A DNA stretch of 64,000 bases. Origin: Silene conica (Eukaryota; Streptophyta; Magnoliopsida; Caryophyllales; Caryophyllaceae). Shown piece after piece: positions 10,644 through 23,000 of this stretch. The stretch is from positions 40,132,079 to 40,196,078 of the forward strand of contig CM055313.2 of assembly GCA_029255685.2 (NCBI GenBank), read 5' to 3'. The first letter of the stretch is position 1. Each line of letters opens with the position of its first letter. Both the position numbers and the translations under genes were made by a program. The notes beneath the pieces were generated by a model. It was not told where the DNA came from, made no database searches, and was given only the letters and a program-made list of their open reading frames with translations.

Positions 10644-11453
10644 TTAGTTGAGATTAACATAAAATCGGGATAGATATCGTACCAACTGGAAGAATCTTCC
10701 CAGCTTTGAGGTCGCTGAGATACTTGGAACAGTTCCTCGTCCAATGTCCTTTGCCATACCCTTCCTTTTGAAATTTCCTTTGCTCTTAACATTAATGTTG
10801 AGCACATCCTTAGGGGCATTAACATTTAGGCCCATATCCCTTTCAGCTTGCACGATCATATTGTGCAATTCATCGAGAGAGATGTCTTGGTTCCTCATGT
10901 TGAAATTCACCCGGAATTGTACATAAGTTTTCACCTTAGACAAGGAGTGGAGGATTCTGTCAATCACAAGTTCCTTAGGAATGTCTACTTGATTCATCCT
11001 TAGGGTTTCTACATGCTCAATTAACTTGAGCACATGTGGGCTAGCCTTTTGCCCCTCCTTAAGGTTGAGATCAAAGAAGGCTGATGCCGCCTCGTATTGG
11101 ACAATTCTCGAAGCCTTTGAGAACATTGTCACAAGCCTGGAGTAGATCTCATAGGCCGTGCCAATCTTTATGGCACTCCTTTGGAGTTCTGGCTCCATCG
11201 AGAAGATCAAAACATTTTTGATTGCCGCAGACTCCTTCTGATAAGTATCATAGGGTCGCCTTGCTGCGGCGGTGGCATTTTCTGCAGGTACAGGAGGTGA
11301 TTCTTCGATGAGGAATTCGGTCTTACCGTCACCTTGTGCCGCCAACAATAGTTGGGCATCCCAATCGGCAAAGTTTGCCCCATTTTTTTCTAGCTTACAA
11401 CGATCCGTGAAGGATTGTAACCATGAAGTGTTCGTAGTAGTGGAAGTAGTCAT
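10644..11453 (-). CDS. Copia-type gag protein, truncated (element C)
   Basis: 269 residues beginning MTTSTTTNTSWLQSF. The N-terminal GxNFxDWDAQL motif (~24-34) and the following capsid helices are those of the UBN2/Retrotran_gag_2 family (compare GSNFSDWEAALRN in J). A basic linker (KSKGNFKRKG, ~225-234) precedes the place of the zinc knuckle. The second half of the knuckle (GKGHWTRNCSKYLSDLKAGK) is readable only in another frame at 10680-10750, and the leading CxxC is missing. A small deletion or frameshift has therefore removed the RNA-binding knuckle, and the last ~30 residues are off frame. As the only protein of C it may be a relic or supply capsid without nucleocapsid. The start is the first ATG of the long frame. 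Confidence 0.82.
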   Translation of the reverse strand: MTTSTTTNTSWLQSFTDRCKLEKNGANFADWDAQLLLAAQGDGKTEFLIEESPPVPAENATAAARRPYDTYQKESAAIKNVLIFSMEPELQRSAIKIGTAYEIYSRLVTMFSKASRIVQYEAASAFFDLNLKEGQKASPHVLKLIEHVETLRMNQVDIPKELVIDRILHSLSKVKTYVQFRVNFNMRNQDISLDELHNMIVQAERDMGLNVNAPKDVLNINVKSKGNFKRKGMAKDIGRGTVPSISATSKLGRFFQLVRYLSRFYVNLN

Positions 11454-11511
11454 GATTGATATTGATACGAAGACTACAAAGATTTATACATATGAAGAAA
11501 TTAAATGCTAA

Positions 11512-12995
11512 TTGTTTTAATTTTCATTTTAACTTGTAAACATATTTACTAAGTTGATGCATCTATAAAATGACCTCTATCCAATTTTATAAATGATTTC
11601 AAGACCCGAACCCATACTATCGAAATCGTGAACCACTGGAACTCCGACCCAATGATATAGTTTGGTGGGTTAAAATAAACCGGTTCTACCCTAGAACTCT
11701 TCGTTGATGACAAATCATAATTTATTCATCTTAGCCCGGAACACATTGACCACTGGTCCTCTACACTTCCGTTGAGTACAAACCAAATTTCAAATGCATC
11801 GGGATGCGATCCGCCCACTGGACTGAATCCATCCCATCGCCCCACTTATCCTACGTAATGAGGTTCGTACTGCCCACTGGACTAGCACCACCCCACGAAA
11901 TAGAAGCTCATGGGTTCTACTATTTGGTAAGGCTAATCCTCAATTGTTTTGTTTAATATAGTGGTCTTGTCAATTTATTATCTATCTCCTTTAAGCGAAT
12001 TAAATTGGTGAAATCGATAATTATAATTGACACGGTCGTTTATAACGATCTAAACTAATATGCATGTTTATGGCGATTTGGCTATGCATGCAAAACATAT
12101 TAAAATGCAAAAGTAAAAGCAATAAAGCAATAAAATCCTAGTATGGCCTTCCGAGTAATAGTAAAAACTAATTAACTATTACAAATTCGGAAACCAACTC
12201 CATGGTCCCTTGAACTTTATTGGCACGCCATCCAAGAAAACACCGTCTTGTCGGAACTCCTTTCCGTATGGCACCGTCTTTTGGATCTCCGGAATTACAA
12301 TAAAATAATACAACTATTCTATTGTAAAACTAAAAATTTAAATTACAAACCCGTGATTCGAGATCACATAAATTACAACCGAATCAATATTCCCTTTCAT
12401 TACGGGTAATATTGATTAAAACTAAGGCCATACTAAGAAAAAAATTACATAATTCCAAATTATATAAATAACATTCAAAATATGACATTCGTATTAAATA
12501 AATTGCAATAAATAAAATATGTATGCACATGCTCAATTTTTAATGCCAAATCGCCTTATGGGAGCAAATATCTCATATTTGTTTACGGTTTTTACGGATT
12601 TGCTTGATTTTAACAATTAAAATCATCAAAATTACATAAATCTAATTTATGTCCAAGTTAATCATCCTAACTTACTTTAGGAATCAATGTTTAGTCTCTA
12701 CTAATATTTGATCATGATATAACTTGATTTTGCATTATTGTTCATAAATTACTTGTATTTTCGGGAAAAATAAACAAAATACGGCCAAATGAGTCAATAA
12801 AATTCGAAATTTAAAATTCAAAAATTTTAAACTTTCTGGAAATTTTCTAAAAATTCAGAAATTAATAAAATGGTCTTTTGCAAATGTTTATTGTTTATTT
12901 CTTAAATAAATCGTATAAAAGCCGTTTTTATGGTTTAAAATCCGATTTAAATTTTAAAAACTTGTAATAATTTGCCATAAAATTTTAGTCATCCT

Positions 12996-13032
<37 letters not shown>

Positions 13033-13952
13033 GAAAATGACCAAAAATTGCAGACCATACTCGAAATTTTATTTTTACGACTCATAAATTACGATTATTA
13101 GCTAATTAACTCATTAAAAATTAATAATCATAAAAACAGAAACTTTTTGATATCCAACTTTTAGATCTGATGTTCCTATCATATAAGACATCTATGGGTA
13201 AAATTTCATGCTATAATATTAATATTAACTATTTTTAACACAATAAGTCATTATATAGCCGATTTCAACTATTAAAATCATAAAATATGCATCACTTGAG
13301 AATAAATTCTCAAAAATTACATACATTCTGTAAATATTGCATGTGACATTGTGTTAAATGTTTATGGAAAAATTCCAACTATAACTATTAAAGTCGAATT
13401 TGAGTCACTATTAATACGATTTTTACTATAAAAATCATTAATCATGCAAAAAATGTCCAATAATTTCGAAAATTCATACAGGCACTTTATATATTGCATG
13501 TGACTTCTCATAAAATTTTTAAGGTTAAATTCGAAATATAACCATATATACCCATTTTTGCTCATATTATGACTATTTATCTCATAAAATTCATAATCCA
13601 TGCATATTAACTCCATTTCTTACGAAAAATCATATACAATATGTTAAATATGCATGTGAGAACATATCAAAAATTCTCGGCCAGAAACTATTTTTAGCTA
13701 TTTTTCCCATTAATTGTTGTTTAAAACCGATTTAAACTACAAAATATACAAATAAATACTAAAAATGAACAATAAAAATCCATAAAATTATTTTTATGTC
13801 CTAAAACCATTTTAGAATCAGAAACGTTAACATGCAAAATTATTTTGTGATTTATCATAATAAATCAAAATATTTCGAAAATACCGAAATATGTATGTTA
13901 ATCCGATTTTAACATAAAACATGAATCCGATCATGCATGCAACAACCGTAAA
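11512..13952 (-). other. Untranslated leader of C
   Basis: About 2.4 kb of AT-rich sequence between the 5' LTR and gag with no coding frame. The gag-proximal part (11580-11960) contains repeated CCCACTGG-type boxes. A pure (AT)16 microsatellite lies at 12999-13030. Unlike B and J, I see no paired palindromes here. Confidence 0.7.
12999..13030. repeat. (AT)16 microsatellite
   Basis: Uninterrupted AT dinucleotides over 32 bases. Confidence 0.97.
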
Positions 13953-13964
13953 GCTCTGATACCA
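13953..13964 (-). other. Primer binding site, tRNA-iMet, element C
   Basis: GCTCTGATACCA on the plus strand, two bases from the right LTR; reverse complement TGGTATCAGAGC. Confidence 0.94.
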
Positions 13965-13966
13965 CT

Positions 13967-15261
13967 TGTTGGAAACTAAGTTCCCGATTTTATACTCATA
14001 TCTAATGTGAGTTTTTTTTCTTTAAGTTTAGTCATAAAAACTTAAATAGATCTTATGCATGCATGATGATATCATAAGATGTAATGGTCCTTACATTGGT
14101 TTTAGAAGGTTTATACTCAATAATCACCTATTAATTGAGTCTTCAAGCCACCGAAATTACCCTTAAACGATCTAACAAAAATCGTCTCCTAAAGGTGCGT
14201 ATCAAGGACCCGATCTCAAACTAATACAAATTTTGTTACTAGAAAATTAGTATTAGTATACTAGAATTAATAATAATATTACTCTTAATAATATTATTAA
14301 TGTGGAAATAATTTCTTACTTAGAAAAACTGTTTCTAAGTATTATGAGTATGAAGGAGATTGTAGTATGAATGTGTTAGTAGGAAAAATAAGCATCCAAC
14401 TACCACACAAACTAAGGCATGAATGGTGTGTATATATTGAGCAATATAGGCTTGTTACACAAGCCATATGGCCGGCCAACATGCATGCCCAAGGCCAATG
14501 CATGGCCTCTTACACAATGCAAAAGAAACAAAGATGCCTTACATGTTTCTTACACACTTCCACACCTATTCATAGGTTTTGTAAGGCATTGTGTAAAACA
14601 TACACAATCACTACACACAACCACATACACGGCTGAAATGCGTCTAATACGGACCCATTTTTCTTTGTCAATTGTGTTAATTTGTAACATGTCACACATG
14701 TCCCATAACACATGACCCAATTTGTTAATTGTGCAATTTTAACTAGTAAAATTCATAATTTACAAATTTATTATATTTAAATAAATACACTAATAATTTC
14801 GAAATTATTATTGCACAAAAAATGTAATGTCATAATTTAATTACAACTCTTTGTAATTTTATGATCAACCGTGTTCATTCCCAATTTAATCGTTTCCCAA
14901 ACGAATAAATAAAACCGAGTAATAAAACGATTTTATTACTTTGACTTTTATTATTATTATAATCCCATTATAAAAATATTCGTCATATAAAATTATTTCC
15001 AAATTTCTAGTTATTAATTAATTCGTATCCAATACAATATTAATTAATTATTCCATTGAGACGGAATTCCCTAAAGATATGACCTTAAGGGATCAACTGA
15101 TCACCACCATCATATGACGATAATGTCAAATTCTAGACAGCAAATCATTATCGATAAATGTTGATCAGTCGACTTTGAAAGAGTAACATTCCCAGTTGTG
15201 TTTCATTCAAATGAGTTTTAATTACGTCAACACACTATTGTCGAGGACACTTCCTCCAACA
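13967..15261 (-). repeat. 5' LTR of C (right copy)
   Basis: 1295 bp, nearly identical to 6222-7517. Differences include a T-run in place of GTTTG near 14013, TTACTTG/TTAATTG near 14132, and GGGTCTAATATGG/GCGTCTAATACGG near 14640. Confidence 0.93.
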
Positions 15262-15266
15262 GTAAT

Positions 15267-16143
15267 TACTTTTGTATTTAAATTAGAATGTAAATAGGGT
15301 TATATTTTTAATTTAAATTAGTAATTTTGTGAAGACCAAAGACGGAGACCGGATGCTCACTCCCGCTGCAAGGACCAAGTTGGAACATCAAGACAAGCTT
15401 CTAGGGTCCAACGGTGGATTCCAAGTTGTTTTATGTTTATTTTGGTAGGATAGGCCACACTAGGACTTTTATTTACGTTTATCGCATTTATTTTATGCTT
15501 TCATCGATAATAGCTTGCATCATATTCCGCCTAAAACCAAACCACCTATAACATGCCTAAAAACTGACTCATGTAGAGGTTACGCGTTAGTTTTCTGTGA
15601 CAATACAGATGTCACATGTCAATTGCAAAGCCATCACTTTATTTCATTCATTCACGCATATGCTAGATATTAGTTCACTTAAAATGGATAAATAAAATTT
15701 GATGGGGTCTTCCTCGTATAACCAAAAATTGAGACTAGTCTTTATAAATCAGACTCCCATGAATCCCTTCTTCGTCGGTAGGCATAATATGACCTCTTCT
15801 ACGTCGGGTAAGTGGGAACAGATGATTTATTTTATCTCAACATCATGGTCACTCGATACTATCTAGCGACTGAGATGGACTAATAGATAGGATTTATGGA
15901 AATCTATCGACCAAGAGTTCCAACGGTGGAATTAGCCAAGCTGTGGGCTTATCAATATACGGAAATTGAGTCTTGGGATCGTTTATATAATACTTGAGGG
16001 AGATCAATTATATAAATGCATGAGTCTACGAGTTTAAATTCAGTTTAATATAGACTTAAATCACAACAATGAGTTGCTTATATGGTTCTGTTTTATCTTC
16101 TTTTCAGTGTAGAACACGTTCAAATTAAACTGCTGTATAACTA
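15267..16143 (+). other. Untranslated leader of B, second part
   Basis: Continues the leader after the insertion of C and leads to the gag-pol ATG. It is collinear, in opposite orientation, with 60070-60960 of J. No gene is seen. Confidence 0.8.
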
Positions 16144-19100
16144 ATGGCTGGTGAAGACCCAATGCCAAGTGCCAAGCTAGCACGTGAATCCTGGCTTAAA
16201 GCCTTCATGGACTCCATGAATCAGTCTACTAGACTGAGGAATGATGGGTCAAACTTCTCTGATTAGGAGGCAGCACTACGGAATGCTGCCATTGCTGACG
16301 GAAAGCTTAAGTACTTAACTGAGCCCATTCCGGCACACCCAGGAACTGGAGCTAGAGCTAGCAAAGTTCGCGCTCATAGCGACTTCGTCATGGAAGCGGG
16401 TGCGATAAAGAACGTACTCATCTATGCAATGGAATCAAATTTGCAAAGACGCTTCATAGCCCATGGTGCAAACAAGATTTTCACCACGCTCACTAACGAA
16501 TTCTCAAAGGCTCCGAGGATCGTTTCTTATAAGCATACCTGTCGCTTCTTTGAGGCGAAACTCCAGAAGGGCCAAGCAGTTAGCCCACATATTCTTCACA
16601 TGATTGAGAATATCGAGAAACTGGAGGCCCTAAACTGCAAGATCAGTGAGAACATAATCGTTGATCGAATGCTTCATTCGCTTCATAATGGGTTCGCCCT
16701 CTTCAGGGCCAACTATTACATGAACGACATGAAGAAGACTCCTCATGAGCTCCACTCCCTTCTCGTACAGACCGAGAAGGATCTGAAATTAAGTGGGAGC
16801 GTGAAGCAAGATGTTCTCATGATTTCCAGTAAGGGTAAGGGTAAGGGTAAAGCTAAAACTCAGGGCGACCTAACAGTAGGCAAGCCCAAGTTTAAGAAGT
16901 CAGGATTTACTAAGAGTGGGTCAGGTGAGTCAAGCAACTCACAGGGCAAAACAAAGAGCAAGGATACTAGCATGGAATGTCACCATTGCCACAAGACTGG
17001 GCATTGGAGGCGCTCATGTCCCGTGTATCGTGAGGACATTAAGGCAGGCCGCGTTACTCCTGTTGGTATGTCTTCTTCTTCTTTTATTCACATGATTGAG
17101 ATTAACCATGCAAGTTACGGAACTTGGGTACTAGATACTGGTTGTGGTTCTCATCTATGTAATCATGTGCAGGGCCTCCGAAACCAAGAACCCCTAATAA
17201 ATGGTGAGGTTGACCTGCGTGTCGGGAATGGAGCACGTGTTGCTGCAATCTCGAGGGGAACATACGTGATCCAGCTTCCAAGTGGATTCGAGTTATCTTT
17301 ATATAACTGTTATTATGTTCCTTGTTTGTCCAAAAACATTATTTCAGTTTCTGCGCTTGACAAACTCGGGTTTTCATTTGTAATAGAGAATAATAGCTGT
17401 ATTTTCTCCTTACACAATATGATTTATGGCAAGGCAGTTTCCATAAATGGAATTTATGTTTTAGATCAAACCACCGAGATATTACATGTGAATAACAAGA
17501 GATTAAAGGTAGGTGACAAAGATCAAACTTACCTATGGCATTGTCGTATGGGACACATAAATGAGAAACGCGTGAAACAGCTCATACAGAATGGAGCTAT
17601 CTCGCCCTTTTATTTCGAATCATATGGCACGTGTGAATCATGTCTCATCGGTAAGATGACTCGTATTTCCTTCAAAGGTGTTGGAATGCGCGCTGCCGAC
17701 CTATTAGGACTCATACATACGGACGTATGTGGCCCTATGTCGATCAACGCACGAGAAGGCTATAGGTATTTCATCACTTTCACGGATGATTTGAGTAGAT
17801 ATGGCTATGTCTACTTAATGAAGCACAAAAGTGAATCCTTTGACAAGTTCAAAGAATACCAGAATCGGGTACAGAACCAGCTGGGTAGAAAGATTAAAGC
17901 ACTACGTTCTGATCGTGGTGATGAGTATCTTTCACACGAGTTTGATCAAGACCTTAAAGACTGTGGCATCGTGCTACAGTTGACTCCACCTGGAACACCA
18001 CAATTAAATGGTGTGTCCGAATGGAGAAATCGAACTCTACTCGATATGGTTCGATCCATGATGAGTCACACCGTCGTGCCAGATTCATTGTGGGGCTATG
18101 CTCTTTCGTCGGCCGCTCTAATTTTTAACCGAAGTCCGTCTAAAGCTGTTGACAAGACTCCATTCGAATTATGGAAGGGAACGGTCCCTAACTTGTCCTT
18201 TTTTCGGGTTTGGGGCTGTGAGGCTTATGTCAACTGGAGACACGAGGATAAGCTCGGCCCGCGATCGGTCAAGACATACTTTATAGGCTATCCAAAGGGA
18301 ACTTTTGGTCATTACTTCTACTCGCCAACCGAACAACGTGTTTTTGTTGCGGCTAGTGCGACGTTCTTAGAGAAAAAATTTCTCAAGAACAAGTCGAGCA
18401 ATAGAACCTTCGATTTATCGGAGGTTCAAGAACCAACTACCGAGCAACCATTGGAGGAAACAGTTCCTTCAACCGAGGCTGCGGTAGACATTTTTGAGGA
18501 ACCTAGGAGGTCGGGAAGAGTCTCCATTCCTCCGGACAGATACATTGGTATGGTCGAGGAACATGATATGGATGACGTCTTACTCCTAGAGGGTAATGAA
18601 CCCTCAACCTATAAAGGTGCCATGACCAGTTCTGACTTAAAGCTATGGCTAGAAGCCATGCAATCCGAGATGGACTCCATGTATGAGAACAACGTATGGG
18701 ATCTTGTGGACCTACCTGCAAAGGTACGCCCCCTTGAATGCAAATGGCTTTACAAGATAAAGCATGTCGTGGAAGGTAAACAAGACATCCATAAGGCAAG
18801 ACTAGTTGCTAAAGGTTTCACCCAAGTGCCAGGCTTGCACTACGATGAGATCTTTGCACCCGTAGTCATGCTACGTTCCATTCGGATTATCTTAGCGATA
18901 GCCGCATTTCATGACTATGAAATATGGCAAATGGACGTTAAAACCGCCTTCTTAAACGGTTATTTGGAGGAAGAGTTGTACATGGTACAACCCGAGGGTT
19001 TTATTGATCCAGCACATCCTAAGAAGGTTTGCAAGCTTAAGCGTTCCATCTATGGACTTAAGCAAGCATCGCGGAGTTGGAATCATCGCTTCGACCAAGT

Positions 19101-20175
19101 GATAAAAGAGAATGGATTTGTTCGATCAGTCGAGGAACCATATCTCTATATCAAGTCAAGTGGGAGCAAAATTGTATTCCTAGTACTGTATGTCGATGAC
19201 ATACTCTTGATTGGGAATGACATACCTCTCCTTTCTTCGGTTAAAGCATGGTTGAAAAACCATATCCAGATGAAAGATCTGGGAGAGGCACAAAGAATTT
19301 TGGGCATCCGTATCTACAGGGATAGATCACGACGGATGTTGTCTCTCAGTCAGGAGTCTTATATAGATAAGATTCTAGAGAGATTCAGCATGACGAACTC
19401 CAAGAAAGGGTTCCTTCCTATGACTACTGGGCTTCACCTGAGCAAGTCTCAAGAAGATAAGACATTGGAAGAGAAAGAGCGCATGAGTCGAATTCCTTAT
19501 GCTTCGGCAATAGGATCGATCATGTATGCCATGATATGCACACGTCCAGACGTTGCATATGCATTGAGTATGACCAGTCGATTCCAAGGTCATCCAGGTG
19601 AACAACACTGGATGGCCGTGAAAAACATTCTTAAGTACCTACGGAGGACAAAAGATTGGGGATTGACTTATGGAGGTGACTCAACGCTCTGCGCCACGGG
19701 TTACGCAGATGCTAGCTTCCAAACGGATCGAGATGACTCGAAACCTCAGTATGGATTCGTTTTTACTCTTAATGGCGCTGTTGTCTGCTGGAAAAGTTCT
19801 AAACAGAGTGTTACAGCAGATTCTACGACTGAGTCCGAGTACTATGCCGCCTCAGAAGCAGCTAAGGAAGCAATATGGATGCGTCAATTCTTACAAGGAC
19901 TATCAGTAGTGCCTAGTTCGAATGACCCAATCACCGTTTATTGTGATAATAAAGGTGCCATCTTCCAAGCTAAGGAGCATAAGTCTAGCAACAAGGCTAG
20001 GCATGTACAACGGAAAGCTCATCTAATCAGAGATTACGTGGAGCAAAAGGAGATTTTCATTGATAAGATCGCTACGGATGACAACATAGCTGATCCTCTC
20101 ACTAAAGCATTACCACGTGATAAGCATGAAGGGCACATTCATTCCATGGGAATTAGATGTGTTCCTAAGTTGTAG
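16144..20175 (+). pseudogene. Copia gag-pol polyprotein of B, one nonsense codon
   Basis: Frame of 1344 codons collinear with the intact gag-pol of J. Codon 41 is TAG (16264-16266) where J has TGG (SDWEAAL). The frame is otherwise open from the downstream ATG at 16390 to 20175. Order: UBN2-type gag; CCHC knuckle (CHHCHKTGHWRRSC); protease (VLDTGCGSH); GAG-pre-integrase (LWHCRMGH); integrase with D in HTDVCGP, D in LRSDRG and E in GVSEW; RT with YVDD; RNase H (TESEYYAASEA). Changes relative to J in conserved places (RGGEY to RGDEY, SERRN to SEWRN) show relaxed constraint. Gag translation would stop after 40 residues. Copia gag and pol are normally one polyprotein, so this copy is probably dead. 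Confidence 0.95.
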
Positions 20176-21025
20176 TACTCTTTTATGAATTCATGTAATA
20201 ATTCATTTTCTCGTGTACTCTATTCAACCTCATTGTTATGATATATAATGTTTTGTTTTTCATGTGGAATTGTACGCCAATTTTGAACACCACAAAGTGA
20301 ACTGAATAACATTACATCGTTTTCGTCCTTGATTACCCAATTGAGCTGATAACTCAGGTAATCATTTTGTGACGTTTGTTGATGGTGGGTTCAACGAGCC
20401 ATAAGTCACGCGGATGACTGACCAATCACAAAGGCGAGTTATACGGATATCTCGTAGGACACCCCGTGACAACGTTATGGAGTCCTAAATGTTTTATAAC
20501 ATTGGGTGTCAGGTCGTGGATAGGACCTCCATAGTGTTCCTTAGAGTCGAGCCTTTTGACTTTCAACTATCTCTTGAGATTAAGGCAGATTTTGAGTAAC
20601 TTTGGTTTCTTTCCCACGGTCATCGTAACAGGGGCCAAGAGGATTTTTATGGGTTATTTCATGCTGCGCGATATCGGCAGGATTCGAGTTAAGGGAAATA
20701 TCCAAACCCTTATCAGGATTGTATCATTTCTCAGGGCGACTCGAGGAGTAGTAACTGAAATGCATGGCCATGCTCGAATACAGATTCGTTTGATCAGTTA
20801 AGTTACTCTCTAGTCGGGGAAACCACTCTTGATACAGATCGCTTGTGAGATACGACCTTTGCGAATGCGGATTTGCAAATTGTCTTACATTGAGTGGGAG
20901 AAATTTTAAAAGGATATGAGAATCGGTTATCACACCTACACTTGTACGGACAAGTGGGAGTTTGTTGGGCCTTGTGTCCTCCACATGTAGTGTGATAACG
21001 TCATTGCACATACCCTTGCACGGAC
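20176..21025 (+). other. 3' UTR of B
   Basis: About 850 bp without a frame, highly similar to the 3' UTR of J (55190-56037, inverted) and partly to the 7518-7800 end of C. Conservation across elements, including one without pol, suggests cis-acting RNA or cDNA signals. Confidence 0.75.
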
Positions 21026-21036
21026 AAGTGGGAGAT
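21026..21036 (+). other. Polypurine tract of B
   Basis: AAGTGGGAGAT directly before the 3' LTR; primer site for plus-strand cDNA. Confidence 0.85.
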
Positions 21037-22025
21037 TGTTGGGGCTGGTGTCCTTGACAATTAAGTTCAATGACTTATTAAATCTCTTTAAGGATCACAA
21101 GGGCATACTTCAGTATTATTACCAGTTGATCCACGTTTATCAATAACGGTTGGCTTGCTAGATAAGTTTGACGTTATTGTCATACGGATGACGGTGATCA
21201 ACTGGTCCCTATACGCCACACCTATAGGACACGTTTGAGAGATGTGAAGGTATGAAAATACAATCACATTTATGCCGGATACAACTAAACAGTTAGTCAG
21301 AGGTATTGACTATTAAATTAGTCAATAATATGTAGAGATTATTATTTAATACGGATTAAATAATTTTAGCTAATACGGATTACATGTTTAATTCATAAAT
21401 TAAATATAAGCAGTTATATTTAATTAAATATTAATTTCGCATATTAATATAAACAGTTATATTAATTTGGGTAATTATACAATATCGTAATTTTACCAGA
21501 CCATTATTAATACATCGACTGCATTAATATCTGATAACACGTATGCGATTTATAATAAAAATCCCGCAAATAATATTTAGCAAAACGGGTCGAATCATGC
21601 AAAGGAATAAGGTAAGAGTGGAGAAAGCCCACTCTTACCCTAATGGCCGACCCACCCTAAGTGCTACATAAGGAGAGTCCTTCTCCTTATGTCAGTAACA
21701 GTTGAATCATAATTCTCACAATTAGGGTTTTGAGAGCATTCTTCTCCCAAAACTCAGATCTCACATCTAAAACCTCAATAACTCTCCCCCATGTTGCAAG
21801 GCAATTGGAGAGCCTTTCTAGCACGCGCGGTATCGTCTCAAACAAAGTCTTGGGTGCAAGTTATAGGAGGGAATTTACTTTAATTCCTGTTCTTAGGCCT
21901 ATTCAAGCAAGGACCCAAGGTTGTATTCTTTTTCATGTTTTTATTTATCTTATGACTATAATCACACTTGTAATTTTCATTATAATCCTGCAAGTTTAGG
22001 GCGAATACATGCTATATTCCCCACA
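21037..22025 (+). repeat. 3' LTR of B
   Basis: TGTTGGGGCTGG...ATTCCCCACA, 989 bp, followed by TSD AAATC. The hairpin seen in the 5' LTR is conserved at 21667-21691. Confidence 0.92.
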
Positions 22026-22030
22026 AAATC

Positions 22031-22995
22031 TTATTGTAAGATTTATGTTTAAAATTGAAGCGTGTCAATTGTTAAACTATAAACGATATTTTATAATATC
22101 GTGATTAGAATGAATCGGGTTGTGTATTAATACAAAGGTTGTAAATCGTATTGACGATTATCATAAATAACCATTTTATACTAGTGATTATGAATTACTT
22201 GTCAATTGATAAATATGATTTAGAAAATTATATACAATATTTATACGATAAATATTTATATGTTTTAGATTAAGATAATTGTGTTTTATTGATTTGTGAC
22301 ATATAACATGTCACATAATGCACAATTATACAATTGACAAAATGTAAAATGGATGACCATTTTAAGATAAAATGGACGGCTATCTAGTGGAGGTGGTTGT
22401 GTGGATGATTAGTGTGTTAAATACACTATAATCATTATGTTTAAACAATTGCCTTGAGAACCCACACCTAGAGCCACCCTAGACACATTGAGAAGAGAAC
22501 ATGTTCCCTTGTGTGTCTTCCCATACCCGGCCACACCACAAACCAAGCACCACTTCATATTTATGTGATAAGCTCACAACATAACATTCTAATCCTAATG
22601 CAAAAAAATTTCTAAGTGTGAGAAAAATATATAAAAATCCTCTAGAAATTATTATAAGATAATAACAATACTATTTATATAAAAGATATAACATTAGTAT
22701 ACTAAGTTCAAATTAGAACTTATATTGTTAAGGAAAACCGATTTTTGGTACTAGCATACTCAAGTTTTCGGTTCAATCAAAGGGTTGTCTTGGTGCATCA
22801 CAAAGGAGGTGTTCTTGTTGAATACTTCGAGGATCATCCTTGCTATTATTTGGACCGTGTGTAAGGGTTCGAATTTCTCCTATTTCCGCATAAATTTAGC
22901 ATGCATAAGATCTATAGTTTGGTTAATTAAAATGTTAATTAATATTTTGTTAGTATCACTAAAATAATTAGTTTATGAGACAACTAAACCTAACA
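22031..22995 (+). mobile_element. Solo LTR D (copia), right part
   Basis: Continues D after element B and ends AAACCTAACA at 22995, followed by the TSD GTATA. No coding frame; AT-rich. The terminal ~100 bp has a diverged relative at 29152-29258. Confidence 0.87.
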
Positions 22996-23000
22996 GTATA

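Larger units (their letters stand above)
6222..15261 (-). mobile_element. Non-autonomous copia element C with gag only
   Basis: Near-identical LTRs of 1296 and 1295 bp (6222-7517, 13967-15261) and an exact TSD GTAAT (6217-6221, 15262-15266) show a recent insertion on the minus strand into the leader of B. Inside are a PBS, a ~2.4 kb leader, one gag frame and ~3.1 kb with no protease, integrase, RT or RNase H. By eye the LTRs differ at about a dozen positions (about 1%). The element must have been mobilised in trans, like other gag-only or LARD-type derivatives. Confidence 0.9.
4296..22025 (+). mobile_element. Copia LTR retrotransposon B (holds element C)
   Basis: Two LTRs of about 990 bp (4296-5285, 21037-22025) flank a PBS, a long leader, a gag-pol frame and a PPT. 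TSD AAATC is at 4291-4295 and 22026-22030. Without the 9045-bp insertion of C plus its TSD, B is about 8.7 kb. The LTRs differ at roughly 20-25 positions by eye (about 2%). One nonsense change near the gag start makes this copy non-autonomous. Its pol is close to that of J. The LTR terminus and 3' UTR suggest an Angela-like copia lineage, which is my inference. Confidence 0.93.
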
